Shown here: positions 1-10,854 of the stretch, piece after piece | Layout of the letters: the number at the start of each line of letters is the position of its first letter | Numbering within the stretch: the stretch's first letter is position 1 | From: Theocolax elegans | Lineage: Eukaryota; Arthropoda; Insecta; Hymenoptera; Cerocephalidae | Direction: 5' to 3' | NCBI GenBank assembly: GCA_026168455.1 | Contig: CM047431.1 | Location: 15,550,183 to 15,614,182, forward strand | Length of the DNA: 64,000 bases | Notes under the pieces: model-generated | The model's input: the letters and a program-made list of their open reading frames with translations, nothing else | Told to the model about the DNA's origin: nothing | Databases searched by the model: none | Program-made: the position numbers and the translations under genes

Positions 1-907
1 GACTTGATTTTTCAAATTTAGATCGTCCCATTGGTGAAGAAATTATTGGATAAGACGAAAAAGAACCTTTCGTCCAGTCACCTCTATGACTTTCTCTTTT
101 GTTGTAAGAAGTGATTACAATGATTCCAATTACTGTATTTAACTGAATCAACGATAAAGTTGAACCATTTTCTTTACACTCACTGATAATGTACTCTTTC
201 ATTTCAACTGAAAAAAGTATCAAATAGTTTGGTTGTTTTAAGGTTAATGTGTAAGCGGAAACTGAACGGAAACTATTATATTTGTGAAAATTAAACAATG
301 ATGGGGTACACGGGCTCTCCGGCTGGGCTTCTGCTTCTTCACCTTCCCGGTACTCTGCTGCGACATACTGATGCACGAGCGCTGGCAAGGACGTCCGGGC
401 CAGCGCCGCCTACGGCTAAGAGGGGGCGATAACTCTCGGAACTGAACAAAACAGAGTTCTTTTGGCTCACTCTTTTGTATCTAATTTATCACACTTCCTG
501 TCAATAGTATTACATCTGTACTTTTATTGGAATATGTCCTCTCACCTTCTACCCAATCGAATTCATGGTCATGTTCCTTCTTAGCTTGCTCTACTTTATC
601 GCATTTTAAAACTATTTGTTAAGTTACTCTCGGTAGCTTTTCATCACAATAAATATCAGAATTAGAATTATAATCACCTGGTAAACCGGAATCATCTGCA
701 TTTGGTATCAAAGTTTCACCCTCCGAGGTTTCAACCTAAGAATAAGGAGAAATAGACCGTCTCGTACGTATTCTTGGCATTATAAGTGGCAGCGTAATGA
801 ATTCTTCAATTTAAAGATTTTATTCATTCTATGAATAATAAAATTATTTGTTCAATACGACAAAGCTTGCTTGTGACAATATATTACAAAAAAAATGTAA
901 ACTTTTT
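1..907. other. AT-rich unique sequence, no gene recognised
   Basis: No coding sequence, RNA gene or repeat was recognised here. A short GC-richer patch at about 298-445 stands out from the AT-rich surroundings and may be an old transposon scrap, but it shows no codable motif. Confidence 0.5.
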
Positions 908-922
908 AAATAAACAAAAAGA

Positions 923-1144
923 GGCCTGCGATGGCTCGGTCGGTAGGGCGTCGGGCTCGTAATCTGGAGGTCCCAGGTTCGATTCCCGGTCCCGTCCGAT
1001 TGATACAAGCACCACTGGCGAATGTATTTTTAACAAGTGCTTTCTTCTCCAAGACATCGTATGACCTCCGTCGCTGATTAGCACCGGTTTGGGAGCATAA
1101 AAAGAGCGACGTTAAAATAATAAAAAAAAAAATAAAATAAAAAA
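923..1144 (+). repeat. tRNA-derived SINE
   Basis: The head is tRNA-like, with a polymerase III A box (TGGCTCGGTCGG, 932-943) and a B box (GGTTCGATTCC, 976-986). A roughly 115-bp tRNA-unrelated body follows and ends in an A-rich tail from about 1116. The insert is bracketed by near-identical direct repeats, AAATAAACAAAAAGA at 908-922 and the same with one extra A at 1145-1160, as expected for LINE-driven integration. A functional tRNA is unlikely because an unrelated body and poly-A follow the T arm. The partner LINE is unknown. Confidence 0.8.
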
Positions 1145-1229
1145 AAATAAACAAAAAAGAAATGTTTCATAAAAAAACATTCCAAGATGTTTAATGAATT
1201 TATCTCACAGTCCAAGCTCTTAGATAATG

Positions 1230-1452
1230 TAAAAGCGTAAATAAAAATTTTCTAATAACAAAACTATCTTAATATTGATCCAGGAACACTCTTAAATTTT
1301 TTCGATTTTTTGAAGTGGATTTTTTACTTTTGGAAAAATCATAAAAACCAATTTTTTAAAAAAGGTGGTCAAAAACTTTAGAAACTTGGGCGTATTATAC
1401 GGTCAATTTTAAGATAGTTTTGTTACTGAATAATTTTTATTCAAGCCTTTAG
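1230..1452. repeat. Small imperfect inverted repeat (MITE-like)
   Basis: A roughly 55-bp arm (1230-1284, with AACAAAACTATCTTAA at its inner end) recurs in inverse orientation at 1401-1452 around a roughly 115-bp T/A-rich centre. It could form a hairpin and may be a remnant of a non-autonomous DNA element. No target-site duplication was identified. Confidence 0.5.
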
Positions 1453-2527
1453 TTTTCGAAAAAAATTAATATAGGAAAAATTCGATTTTTCGCATGATTT
1501 TACTTTAACTGCCATTTTGGAAAGAAAGCGAGTATGTAAAGATTTTCTGGTGAACTTCATTTAATAGATGGACCGTCAGTTGATTATAACCCCATGGTTT
1601 CATATTTCTTATGTCCAAAAAAAACCTAAACTTTGAAAATGACTTTTTTCCATTTTTTTTGCAAAAAGCCGCTATATCTTTTTTGTAATAAAAATTGGCA
1701 AATTCTGAGCCCGGATTCTGATTCAGCATACCCAAAAACATAAAGAATCATACTTTAGACCCAGGTACTACTTCGAGTACTTAAAATTTAGCTACAAAAA
1801 GTGAGTTTAACATCGACCGTTTTGATAGTTAATGGGTTAATTATTTACGCAAATGGAATCTATCACCCGCACGATGATCCCTAGTGCGGCGTGATAATAG
1901 AGAAGAATCATTTTTGATAAAAGAATACATAGCATACCGTTACACTATAATTTAAAGAAAAAATGATACAACAAATATTGCGTTTTGTATACAATAGTTT
2001 GTTTGTGCTATCGAAATTTAATACTTAATTGTTGTGTATATATCGTTGAAACTAGTGATATTATATGTTATTTTTGCGGCAGCACGGCAGCTTTTTAAGT
2101 TTCAAAACACTAAGAAATACGTTGCATTGCTGACACTTATCGACGATTCTCCGTTAAATACTCTCGCATAATTTTTGTACTTGCGCTTTGTAGAACAAGT
2201 GCCTGTGCCTGAAAAATTTTGAAAATATAGGTAAACTTGAAAATACAGTTAAAAGTATTGAACACGCAGACAGAAAATAAAAACAATCGTGTTCCTGCCA
2301 TATGCGTAGGTGTGATGCGTATGATACGCACTAAGAGATATACGTCTACTCAGATTAAGTATGACCGTCACCGTGGCCGTTTCGTTACGAGAGCAAGATA
2401 CATAGTGTAAAGGTAAGTACATACTCTTAAGCGTATAAAGTTATACCTACTGAAGAGCACGACTGCCGATTGGAAAAGCTCGTAGATATTAGCGATTGGA
2501 AAAGCCCTAGACAGTACCGTAGCAACA

Positions 2528-2735
2528 TGTCACCGAGACCATTTCATTACTAGAACAATGACAGCATAAATTTAATAATGTAACAGTAAATTAAGACAAT
2601 ATTAATTAATTTAAATGGACCTATATCAAGCGTGAAATCAAGCTGATGACTAAAATTTAATTTTATTATTACGTAATATAAATAATAAAATTAGATAATA
2701 TTAATATAAAAATTAGTATAGTCATTCATATAATT
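2528..2735. repeat. Diverged direct repeat, copy 1
   Basis: It starts with GTCACCGAGACC and continues through a shared AT-rich stretch (for example TAAATTTAATAATGTAAC and ATGGACCTA). The same order of words recurs at 3192-3395. A shorter third echo of the GTCACCG start lies near 2368. This looks like an old dispersed repeat family, otherwise unidentified. Confidence 0.6.
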
Positions 2736-3191
2736 TAATTTTATTATTCGCTTTATGTAGATTGTAGAAATGCTTTGATATGAGGATTCGTTGCATACAG
2801 TACTAATAGAAAAGGAAAAGCAAATTATACACAAGAGACCGATACATCTCCTTTCAAAGTCATAGGATAAAAATAATATGCATGTATTACATCTATACTG
2901 TTCTTAGAATACGGTCGCACATTCCTCATATATTAAATACATCACTATTGCCATAAACGAAACATCAAAAATAATTGGTAATAAGAGTTATTTTAAATGT
3001 TTTGAAAATGTATGTAGGCACCGACGTACGTATCTAAACAAGCAAAAACAAAAACTCAGCCAATCTTTTACCGATATGGCTACAGTTTTTTTGGTAATGC
3101 AACCTTCTACATTTGAACCGAAACAAATAAAAGAAGAGTTTAACCGATGAGAGATATAGAACTAATATAATTGAATATAATTGAGTGTGAT

Positions 3192-3395
3192 CGTCACCGA
3201 GACCTCTTCGTTACCAACAAATGACATCATAAATTTAATAATGTAACCGTAAATTAAAAAAATATTAATCAATTTACATGGACCTACTTCAAGCGTGAAA
3301 ACAAATTCATGATTAAAATTTTATTTTACTACTAATTAATACAAATAATAAAATTAGATAATATTGATATACAAAAATAGTAAAATCATTAATTA
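3192..3395. repeat. Diverged direct repeat, copy 2
   Basis: Second copy of the unit at 2528-2735, in the same orientation, with scattered substitutions and small indels. The start (GTCACCGAGACC) and the later block AATAAAATTAGATAATATT are shared. Confidence 0.6.
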
Positions 3396-5079
3396 AATTT
3401 GTGAGGTAAGCCTCACTTAATTAATAAAAATAAAAGTAAATAATTGTTGTGTATTGAGGTAATGATGAGAGGGGATGAGATAGCATGTGACGCAGAAAAA
3501 GTGACAGGTGCGGTTAGGATTGCGGGAATTTACGTATACCAGCCCGAGCCATTTTTATCACCGGGCAATCGAGCATGAATGTTTACGGGATTATAATAAG
3601 GGATTTTTCGGTCTGTTGAGGATGGTGTTAGCGGATACGAGGAAAGGATTGATGGTTATTGAAAACACATAGCACAGGACAGAGTACGTATGAATATCAG
3701 CGGTATGACTGAGGCGGCCGACGAGAATGTCGTAATCCGTATATCGGTTCGATACCCCGTCCGTTGGCGATATCGAGAGTATCGGCAAACTGTCGACGAC
3801 ACCCATCACTGCGTGTAAGCACAAAATCAAGAGAGATGGAGAGATGTCAATCGCGTGCGTCTAGTATGAGAGTTACTTGAGTTATCAAAAAATTAATCCA
3901 AAGTAACTGATGCGCTGCAAGGAATTGTATTGGCCAAAAAGTTCGAAGAAATATTGGGAGACATAGAGACTAAAAAGACAAACACATTTGCAGAATGTAC
4001 AGAAAGATTCTTATACACGATCTATCTAAAACAGGTATGATTCGAAACTTATAGAAATGTGTATTTACATACATAAAGTTTAGACTAGGCGTTGACGTCA
4101 CGACGAGGTCTACTGTTGTTCATCGTCGAGGCTGGTGCATCCTTACCACAAGGATTGAGCGAACACATAAGCAAAGATTTGCATTCGATGTTAAAGATAA
4201 AACGTATGTTAAACGCATTTCTGAATTATTTCTCGCCTGAATTATTCACTCCTTCGTTCTCAACCTTTTATTTTGACACATCGCTCACCTTACTAACACT
4301 CCTTCGGTGTCTAGAATATTTAATAAAAGTGTTATGATTTTTATAGAGTCAGTGTCAGCATTCCAGGGTGTCATTGCGCCAGAGCCACTAGAAGGCTTTC
4401 CAACTTGACTAAGCTTACGCGGTACATTCAAATTTTTGCGCTGATTAGGCAAATTTAATTAAAAATAAATTAAAGTAGTAATAGTATGATTTACAATATT
4501 TGAAATTGATTCCTCGCGACTCCAAAACTCTATACAACAGTTGTTAATGGAAATAATAATTAGTATTATTGGTCTTAATTTAAAAATTACACAATATCCA
4601 TGTATGTGAACACATATGATGATCAGCTGTTTGCCAATTTTTTAAGCCACTATTATTATCGATTTTGTTATTAGATTTTATACATTAAACAATTATTTAT
4701 TAATCGTACATTTAAATATATTATAATTTTAGCAGAATAACGTAATATATGCGCGATTAATAAAAAAGAAATAATTAAAATAGGACAATCAAATATAATT
4801 CATATTATTATTGAATTAATAAATAGTAATTATTTTATTTTATTGTTACTGTAAATAAATGTTTTTTTTAATTAAAATATTGATAATATTTTTGTATACT
4901 AATACTCGTTAAACATTGGTGGCAAAGAATAAATAAATATATACTTACATTGTTGATATGAATGATATACTTTCATTAAATTAATTATAAGAATTAAAAA
5001 GTCAATATTTTAACTTTATTTATTCCGTATTCTTTTAAAATAAATTAAAATAAGGTTGTGAAGTAAATTTTTGTGATTA

Positions 5080-5253
5080 TTATTATTAAGTTACTCAGTT
5101 GGCACCCTCCTATTTGACTAGGTTATGCCAGGCACTTGGGTATTCCCTTTGCGCCCTGTTTTCCATTTCCCATCTTTAGCCTTCCGAAGTGTATAGCAGT
5201 ATTGCCACACTTGAGTGAGCCTTCTTATGGGTCCTTGGTTTTTTTTTTTTTTT
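5080..5253 (-). other. 3' UTR of the LOA-type element
   Basis: A homopolymer of about 16 A residues (sense strand) directly follows the ORF2 stop. About 150 bases of unique sequence come next, and the element ends in a short (TAA)n run at 5080-5090. Terminal simple repeats of this kind are typical of I-group LINEs that use them for target priming. The internal A run, far from the 3' end, is unusual. Confidence 0.7.
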
Positions 5254-8200
5254 TCAATCGGGCACCGCCCAGAGACCCTGCCAAACAGCAAGTATTCTCT
5301 GGACATCCCAACTGGATATATCTCCTGAATCAATTAGAAATTCACCTGTGAGGCGCCATCTTCTTGTCATGATTCTGGGGCATTCACATAAGATGTGTAG
5401 AGGTGTTTCGTTTGCCTCCTTGCACATTCGGCATAATGGATCTGTTTCCAGTCCCATTTTATACCTATGGTATCGCAAATCTCCATGTCCAGTAAGTATG
5501 TCCATTAGCTTGCGAGCTGTCTTTCTGCTAAGTTTCCTAAGCCCTTCTTCCCAGTGTCCGCTTATTGCGTTTCCGAGTGCGGCTTTAGCTTGTCTGCATC
5601 CTGCAGTTTTTACCCAAGCACTTTGGTGTTCCTTCACCAGCCATTCCTTTAGTAATTCTATAAGGTGGCTATGTGGCATCTTCACCATCATGCTTGGTTC
5701 CGCATGTTTTCCATTTGTACCTATCTTTGCTAGGTCATCGGCTATCTCGTTACCACGTATACCTACATGACTTGGTATCCATGTTAGCGTTAGCCGCTTA
5801 TTCAACTCTGCCAGTCTATTTAGTGTCTTATGACATTCCCAAATTAGTCTGGACTTAGTGGTGTGACCATTCAGACTCTGTAACACAGTTCTGCTGTCCG
5901 AGTAAATGTATATCTCTTCGTCTTTGCAATTCTCCTGTGCCGCTTTAGCACATTGCAGGATTGCAAATGTTTCCGCTTGGGAAATGGTATTGTATTCCTT
6001 TAAGGAATATATCCTACCCTTCCCATTTTTTCTGCAGTATACCCCTGCTCCGACTCCCCGGATATTCTTGGACCCATCAGTATACCAGAGTTCTTTGCCC
6101 TCCGGCACCCTAACACGTCCTTGACTCCAGTCATCTTTGCTAGGCAGACTGACTCTGTATCTCTTATCGAATAGGAACTCAGTGCTGCATCTATCAGTTC
6201 CCTCGTATAAGTTCTCTCTTAGATTTCGCGGGAGCGTACTTAGGAGTCCCCTGTCCGCCCGTCGATCTAAGAGATTTCTAACTCTTAAGTATCCTTTTAT
6301 GGCTTCTGACTTAAGAGTGAGCTGAAAGGGCTCAATATTCGTTATGACCCCCATAGCTTGTACTGGCGTGGTTCTTAGAGAATTGGTGATGCAGCGCAGG
6401 ACCAATCCTCGTACCCTTTCCAGCATTTGGTTCGCAGTTTTTAAACCTGCTCGCTTCCACCAAATCACTGCCGAATACGTGAGTTTTGGTTTCAGAATTG
6501 CTGTGTAAATCCACATCATGGTTTCTGGTTTAAGACCCCAGTTCAAGTGCAGAGCTCTACGTGTTTGCCATAGTACTCTTATAACTTTATTACACTGGTT
6601 CTCAAGGTGCTCTTTCCAGTTTAACTTACTGTCAAGAATGACACCTAGATATTTAGCTTTTTCTTTTATTTCTAGCCGTTTTCCTCCATATTCGAGGTGT
6701 TTTATGCTTGTTTTCCACTTATATTTACGTGTAAACACCATAACTTCCATTTTTTCCGGGTTAACCGATAGTCCACCTCCTTGGCACCACTTATATACCT
6801 TATTCAAGGCATTTTGCATGATGTCAAATAGTGTTTCTAAAAATGGTCCTCTAACTATTATTGCTAGATCATCTGCATATCCTACAACCTCACATCCCGT
6901 GTTGGTTAGTAGGCATAATAGTGTGTTCATTACAAGATTCCAGAGGGATGGGGAAATAACCCCCCCCTGTGGGCATCCCGTGTTCACCCAGCCAGTTACC
7001 TTGGTGTTACCCTTGGTCATTACCAGCTTTCTGTTTGATAACATGAGTTCGACCCAGTCAGTAACTGGCTGAGCTATTCCATGTCTCCTCATTGCCTCCT
7101 TGATTACTCTTTTGGAGGTATGGTTGAAAGCTCCTTCTATGTCTAAAAAGACCACTAGAGCGAAGCCTCCGTTTTCAATTTGTTCTTCAATCAGGTTCAC
7201 TATTTTGCACAGAGCAGTCTCAGTAGAGTGTCCTGCTCTGTACGCATACTGATCCCTATGAAGTGGTCGTTCTTTTAAAGGTTTATCTTTAATATGTCTG
7301 TCTATGAGCCTTTCCATTGTCTTCAGCATAAACGATGTAAGACTTATAGGTCGGAAGTCTTTAGGAGAAGTATAGCTCCCCTTACCTGCTTTCGGAATGA
7401 ACGTCACTCTCGTTCCCTTCCAACTTTCTGGAATATGGCATAATTCCAGACTTGCCCTAATAAGTCTGGTCATTGGACGGATAATGCACTCCCCCGCCCT
7501 TTGTAATAGTGCGGGGTAAATACCATCCAGTCCTGGTGACTTATATGGCCCAAAAGATCCGATGGCCCACCTGACTTTGTCCTCTGAGGCAATTTCGGTC
7601 CCCAGCACACTGCATGATCCGGTTTGGCTCACCGCATGCTGGTTTCCCGTTCCGTAGTCGTTTGACTCATGAACTTCCATCGCCCCTTCCCCTTCATTCG
7701 AGAAATCCGGGTAGAAGGATTCGATCAGGCGGTACAACGTTTCTTCGTCCGTCATGGTGTATTTCCCATTTGGCAGTTTAAGTGCTCCCAATATAGCTTC
7801 CGGATTTTTTGACAAGATCTTGTCCAACCGGGCTGCCTGTGAGCCTTTTTCTATGTCGCTGCAAAAGTTGGCCCATGATTCTGCTTGTGCCTTCCTAATT
7901 GCTGCTCGATAGCTGTCTCTTTTACTTGCGTAATGATTCCACTCGTCTGCTGTACCTTTTTTTTGGGCCAGCTTATAGGTTCTCCTTACTTGTTTCTTGA
8001 GACACTCTAGGTTCTCGTTCCACCAGTAGGTTTTATCTCGCTTACCCACCAATGTGGGTCTACAGTTGTTCTCAAAAGCTGAGATAATTCCTTTATTTAG
8101 TTTATCAGCAGCTTCTTCAAGCTCCTTCCAGTTTCTTATATGTTCTGGAAAATTTGCTAGTGAGCTGCTTATTTCTTCCTTGTAGGTTATCCAATTTGTC

Positions 8201-8913
8201 TTCTTCGGTTTCCTGGTCCATGTTCTAGGATTTGTACCAGGTCCCACTAACTCGAAAACAATTTTGGCATGATCAGATAGTGTCGGTTCATCAGATACCC
8301 TCCACCTCTTGATCCTATTTGTAATTTCTCCAGTACATAACGTGATGTCCAATACTTCTGCTCTAAGTTTATTACAGAATGTTGGCGTTGTACCAGTGTT
8401 TAGAATATCTAGTTTGGTTGTGGCTAGATATTCTACCAGTTCCTCTCCTCTCCTATTGATGTCTGTGCTCCCCCACAGTATGTGATGTGAGTTAGCGTCA
8501 CAGCCTATTAGGAGCGGTAAGTTTTTACTCTCACAGAAGGTAATTAACCTTTTAACTTCCGTGGGTGGATTTACCTCTCCATCATATGGAAAGTACGCTG
8601 AGGCAATGACTATGTTTCCAATGCCTTCCGATTCCGTCCTCACCGCTGTCAGGTCTCTTGTACAGAAATCCATCAGCGGGGTTACATTTACTCCCTTAGT
8701 GATGATACACGTTCTGGGCGTCTCAGCTTGCATGTCCCTGTAACAAACAAGCCCCTTTCCCCTTAAACCCTCGATTGTTCCTCTCACCGTCCATGGTTCT
8801 TGGACCAGTGACAGGCCTGTGTGCATCTCTGCCAAACCCTTACGCAATAGTGCAGAAGAGTCTTTGCAGTGATGCAAGTTAATTTGTGAGATTTGCAGCG
8901 CCTTGAAGGTCAT
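5254..8913 (-). CDS. LOA-type ORF2: endonuclease, reverse transcriptase, RNase H
   Basis: A 1219-residue polyprotein that nicks target DNA and reverse-transcribes the element RNA. Domain order is as follows. An apurinic-type endonuclease occupies about residues 1-230, with QEPW, the CDANSHH block and SDH. The reverse transcriptase lies at about 430-720, with the FRPISL motif, FLDIEGAF (motif A), GCPQGGVISP (motif B) and the catalytic GYADD. RNase H lies at about 960-1085, with YTDGS, the AETFAI glutamate, YSDSR and a late HVGIRGNEIADDLA block. A C-terminal C-x2-C-x8-H-x4-C knuckle follows (CRMCKEANETPLHILC). All catalytic motifs are present and the frame is open. The ATG overlaps the ORF1 stop in TAATG, which fixes the start. 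Confidence 0.93.
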   Translation of the reverse strand: MTFKALQISQINLHHCKDSSALLRKGLAEMHTGLSLVQEPWTVRGTIEGLRGKGLVCYRDMQAETPRTCIITKGVNVTPLMDFCTRDLTAVRTESEGIGNIVIASAYFPYDGEVNPPTEVKRLITFCESKNLPLLIGCDANSHHILWGSTDINRRGEELVEYLATTKLDILNTGTTPTFCNKLRAEVLDITLCTGEITNRIKRWRVSDEPTLSDHAKIVFELVGPGTNPRTWTRKPKKTNWITYKEEISSSLANFPEHIRNWKELEEAADKLNKGIISAFENNCRPTLVGKRDKTYWWNENLECLKKQVRRTYKLAQKKGTADEWNHYASKRDSYRAAIRKAQAESWANFCSDIEKGSQAARLDKILSKNPEAILGALKLPNGKYTMTDEETLYRLIESFYPDFSNEGEGAMEVHESNDYGTGNQHAVSQTGSCSVLGTEIASEDKVRWAIGSFGPYKSPGLDGIYPALLQRAGECIIRPMTRLIRASLELCHIPESWKGTRVTFIPKAGKGSYTSPKDFRPISLTSFMLKTMERLIDRHIKDKPLKERPLHRDQYAYRAGHSTETALCKIVNLIEEQIENGGFALVVFLDIEGAFNHTSKRVIKEAMRRHGIAQPVTDWVELMLSNRKLVMTKGNTKVTGWVNTGCPQGGVISPSLWNLVMNTLLCLLTNTGCEVVGYADDLAIIVRGPFLETLFDIMQNALNKVYKWCQGGGLSVNPEKMEVMVFTRKYKWKTSIKHLEYGGKRLEIKEKAKYLGVILDSKLNWKEHLENQCNKVIRVLWQTRRALHLNWGLKPETMMWIYTAILKPKLTYSAVIWWKRAGLKTANQMLERVRGLVLRCITNSLRTTPVQAMGVITNIEPFQLTLKSEAIKGYLRVRNLLDRRADRGLLSTLPRNLRENLYEGTDRCSTEFLFDKRYRVSLPSKDDWSQGRVRVPEGKELWYTDGSKNIRGVGAGVYCRKNGKGRIYSLKEYNTISQAETFAILQCAKAAQENCKDEEIYIYSDSRTVLQSLNGHTTKSRLIWECHKTLNRLAELNKRLTLTWIPSHVGIRGNEIADDLAKIGTNGKHAEPSMMVKMPHSHLIELLKEWLVKEHQSAWVKTAGCRQAKAALGNAISGHWEEGLRKLSRKTARKLMDILTGHGDLRYHRYKMGLETDPLCRMCKEANETPLHILCECPRIMTRRWRLTGEFLIDSGDISSWDVQRILAVWQGLWAVPD

Positions 8914-8915
8914 TA
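8911..8915 (-). promoter_or_regulatory. UAAUG stop-start overlap (translational coupling)
   Basis: On the sense strand the ORF1 stop TAA and the ORF2 start ATG overlap as TAATG. In the silkworm LINE SART1 the same pentanucleotide supports termination-reinitiation of ORF2. The same mechanism is inferred here from sequence only. Confidence 0.75.
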
Positions 8916-10010
8916 TTTCGAGCTTCCCGGCACTGCTGCCTCTTTATCAGACTCCGCTACCGCCGGCGCGTGTACTTTGAAAGTGACACGCTCCAGTGAG
9001 TAGAAGGGTCTGCAATCTAGAGCCTGAAGGGCTCTAGCTTGGGACTCCGGCATCTGCACCAGAAGAAAGTTGTCCTTCGCTGCAGCACCGTCGGTAGCCC
9101 CCTTGTCGCATTTTACGACCCGCCATGTTGCGGTATTTAGCGTCGGATTGTACCGCATCAGCCTCTGAAGAACCAGCTCCGTGGGTTTCGGTGCTCTCGG
9201 TATCCACGCGCTGGCCTTCACCAGCCTCTGCAGCACCTCCGTTCCGCTGACTGTCAGAGCAGGACCCCGCCAAGATTTTAGTCCGGGCACGATCCCACTC
9301 AGCCAATCCGCGGACCGTTGATCCTCTGCTATAATCACAAATACTCCCCCCCTGCAGAAGGACGCAACAAACTTTGGCAGCTGCTCAGGAGGAAGGACAT
9401 CTGTCTCCTCCTCCAGAGCATTCCTGAAGTCTTCAAACTGTCCTGTAGTAAGAAGCACCTCAGGATATTCTGCTGATGTCACGACCCTCGACAGAGGGTT
9501 CGTTCTCTGTGCTGTTGTAAGTCCCACACTACATTTCGGCTTTTCAGCACTCTGAGTGTTACTTACTTGTGCCGGCTTGTTTTTATGCCGTTTTTGTGTC
9601 CGCGGGTCCTCTGGCGGCGTGTCCTTCCCTCTTTTCCCCATAAGAGGCGTTGAGGGAGGTCTCTCCGCGCTTTGAGCCCGCATTTCTTGCTTTCTGAGCT
9701 TTCGCCTGCGGTTTTTCTCCGCATAGCGTCCACTCGTCCAGCTTCTTCCTTCATTGGTATCCATTGGCATTCCAGCTCCCGGTTTGGGATTGGACACCGT
9801 CAATGGCCCATCAGGATTTTTAAATTCAGTGGGTTGGTAAGCAGACATCCCACTGGGCGCCGCCTGCTCACCTACCTTTACTCCAACTACCGGTGACACC
9901 GAAGTTACCACCGGCAAGTTGGTTGTGTTGAGAGTTGGGATCTCTCCAGGGTTTGTTGACACTTTTGGGCTAGCATCCGAATAGCCCGTTGCTTTAACAG
10001 GGAAGGACAT
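8913..10010 (-). CDS. LOA-type ORF1 (Gag-like RNA-binding protein, DUF4780-like)
   Basis: A 365-residue ORF1 protein expected to coat the element RNA. The N-terminal 190 residues are low-complexity, rich in Pro, Ser, Lys and Arg, with a basic stretch around residues 95-150 (RRRKLRKQEMR). The C-terminal half (about 180-345) is globular and resembles DUF4780 of arthropod retroelements, judged by recalled pattern only: a GGVFVIIAEDQRSADWL block and later WRVVKCDK. No CCHC zinc knuckles are seen, unlike R1-type ORF1 proteins. The stop codon shares a base with the ORF2 ATG, so the two proteins are probably translated from one RNA. Confidence 0.8.
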   Translation of the reverse strand: MSFPVKATGYSDASPKVSTNPGEIPTLNTTNLPVVTSVSPVVGVKVGEQAAPSGMSAYQPTEFKNPDGPLTVSNPKPGAGMPMDTNEGRSWTSGRYAEKNRRRKLRKQEMRAQSAERPPSTPLMGKRGKDTPPEDPRTQKRHKNKPAQVSNTQSAEKPKCSVGLTTAQRTNPLSRVVTSAEYPEVLLTTGQFEDFRNALEEETDVLPPEQLPKFVASFCRGGVFVIIAEDQRSADWLSGIVPGLKSWRGPALTVSGTEVLQRLVKASAWIPRAPKPTELVLQRLMRYNPTLNTATWRVVKCDKGATDGAAAKDNFLLVQMPESQARALQALDCRPFYSLERVTFKVHAPAVAESDKEAAVPGSSK

Positions 10011-10854
10011 ATCATGGATTTTTAAGGGGGGTTTTTGATTTGTGTTAAGTGTTTATGTCTGTGGCTCCCTACGAGTGTCCCCCCTCGTCATCCGAACAGC
10101 CCTCGCAAAACAGGCAGCGACCCACTTCGGTCCTACTATAGGAAAGCCCCCCACCCGAAGCAGTAGGGTCCCATCCGGTCACTATCCGGCACTACTACCC
10201 CTGGCGCGATTATACACTGACTGATAGGGCAGCCAGGCTTTGCTAGTTAGGCCAGCCCGGGCCCCTGTACTATTCAGCGGCCTAGGAGTGTCTCAACCTA
10301 GTTTATCCTAGGGTGCCTCCATGGGTACCCCACCCGTCCGCTTGAGCAGTCTTACTACGAGGAAAGAACACCCCCCGAGAGCCCCAGTGTGAGAAGGTGT
10401 TTGTGTGTGTGTGAGTGTCTGTTTGTGTCATGTGAATGTGTATAGGTATAGGTGTAATGATCACTGATAAAGTCCCAGCGTGTCCATCCATAACCCGCGC
10501 GGAGCATACCCGTTTATAGGGATCTCCTCTTTCACCAGCGAGCCCGTTTATAGAGCTGCCTCTTACAAGCGCTTGGAAAGAGCCGTTTATAGGCCTCCCA
10601 TTCATACCTCTGAGACCCTACCAGTAATACATGAGTGTAAATGATGTGTTGTGTGTCATTCCGTGTCCTGGATAGGAGCCCTTACGTGGGAATCCCTTCC
10701 GGGCCAGAAAGGCCACGGTTTTTTAGAGAGATGTTACTCCTCTATCCCTCCCCAATTACACTGTTCCCAGTGACTTCCGGGCTTGGGACCGGCTTGCTGA
10801 GGTTCACCCGTGGCTACTAGATTTCACCACAAATGAACCTCATCAGGGCTGGGT
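10011..10854 (-). promoter_or_regulatory. 5' UTR / internal promoter region of the LOA-type element
   Basis: GC-rich untranslated leader between the target-site duplication and the ORF1 ATG. It contains three copies of CGTTTATAG (plus strand) at 10511, 10545 and 10584, spaced 34 and 39 bases apart, within a loosely repeated block. LINE leaders of this kind usually carry the internal promoter. No promoter motif was assigned. Confidence 0.6.

Larger units (their letters stand above)
1463..5067. other. AT-rich unique sequence without recognised genes
   Basis: Short ORFs occur on both strands, but none has a recognisable domain, splice context or codon pattern suggesting a gene. The stretch contains one diverged direct repeat pair (2528-2735 and 3192-3395). 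A GC-richer patch at about 3480-3850 holds no recognisable feature. Confidence 0.5.
5080..10854 (-). mobile_element. Full-length LOA-type non-LTR retrotransposon (5.8 kb)
   Basis: The element is complete in the minus orientation. An 844-bp 5' UTR (10011-10854) precedes ORF1 (365 codons), ORF2 (1219 codons) and a short 3' UTR ending in TAA repeats (about 5080-5090). Both ends are flanked by the same 12 bases, TTTTTGTGATTA (5068-5079 and 10855-10866), a perfect target-site duplication that fixes the borders. Both ORFs are open, so the copy looks recent and possibly active. Apurinic-type endonuclease, RT and RNase H in one ORF plus a DUF4780-like ORF1 point to the LOA clade of the I/R1 group; a related clade is possible. 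Confidence 0.88.

Noticed and set aside
932..1000. tRNA gene
   Set aside because: A and B boxes are present, but an unrelated body, an A-rich tail and flanking direct repeats follow, so it is a SINE.
4092..4337. 81-residue protein
   Set aside because: No recognisable domain and AT-rich non-coding surroundings; probably chance.
9034..9754. Extra ORFs antisense to or overlapping LOA-type ORF1
   Set aside because: Shadow frames of a GC-rich coding sequence.
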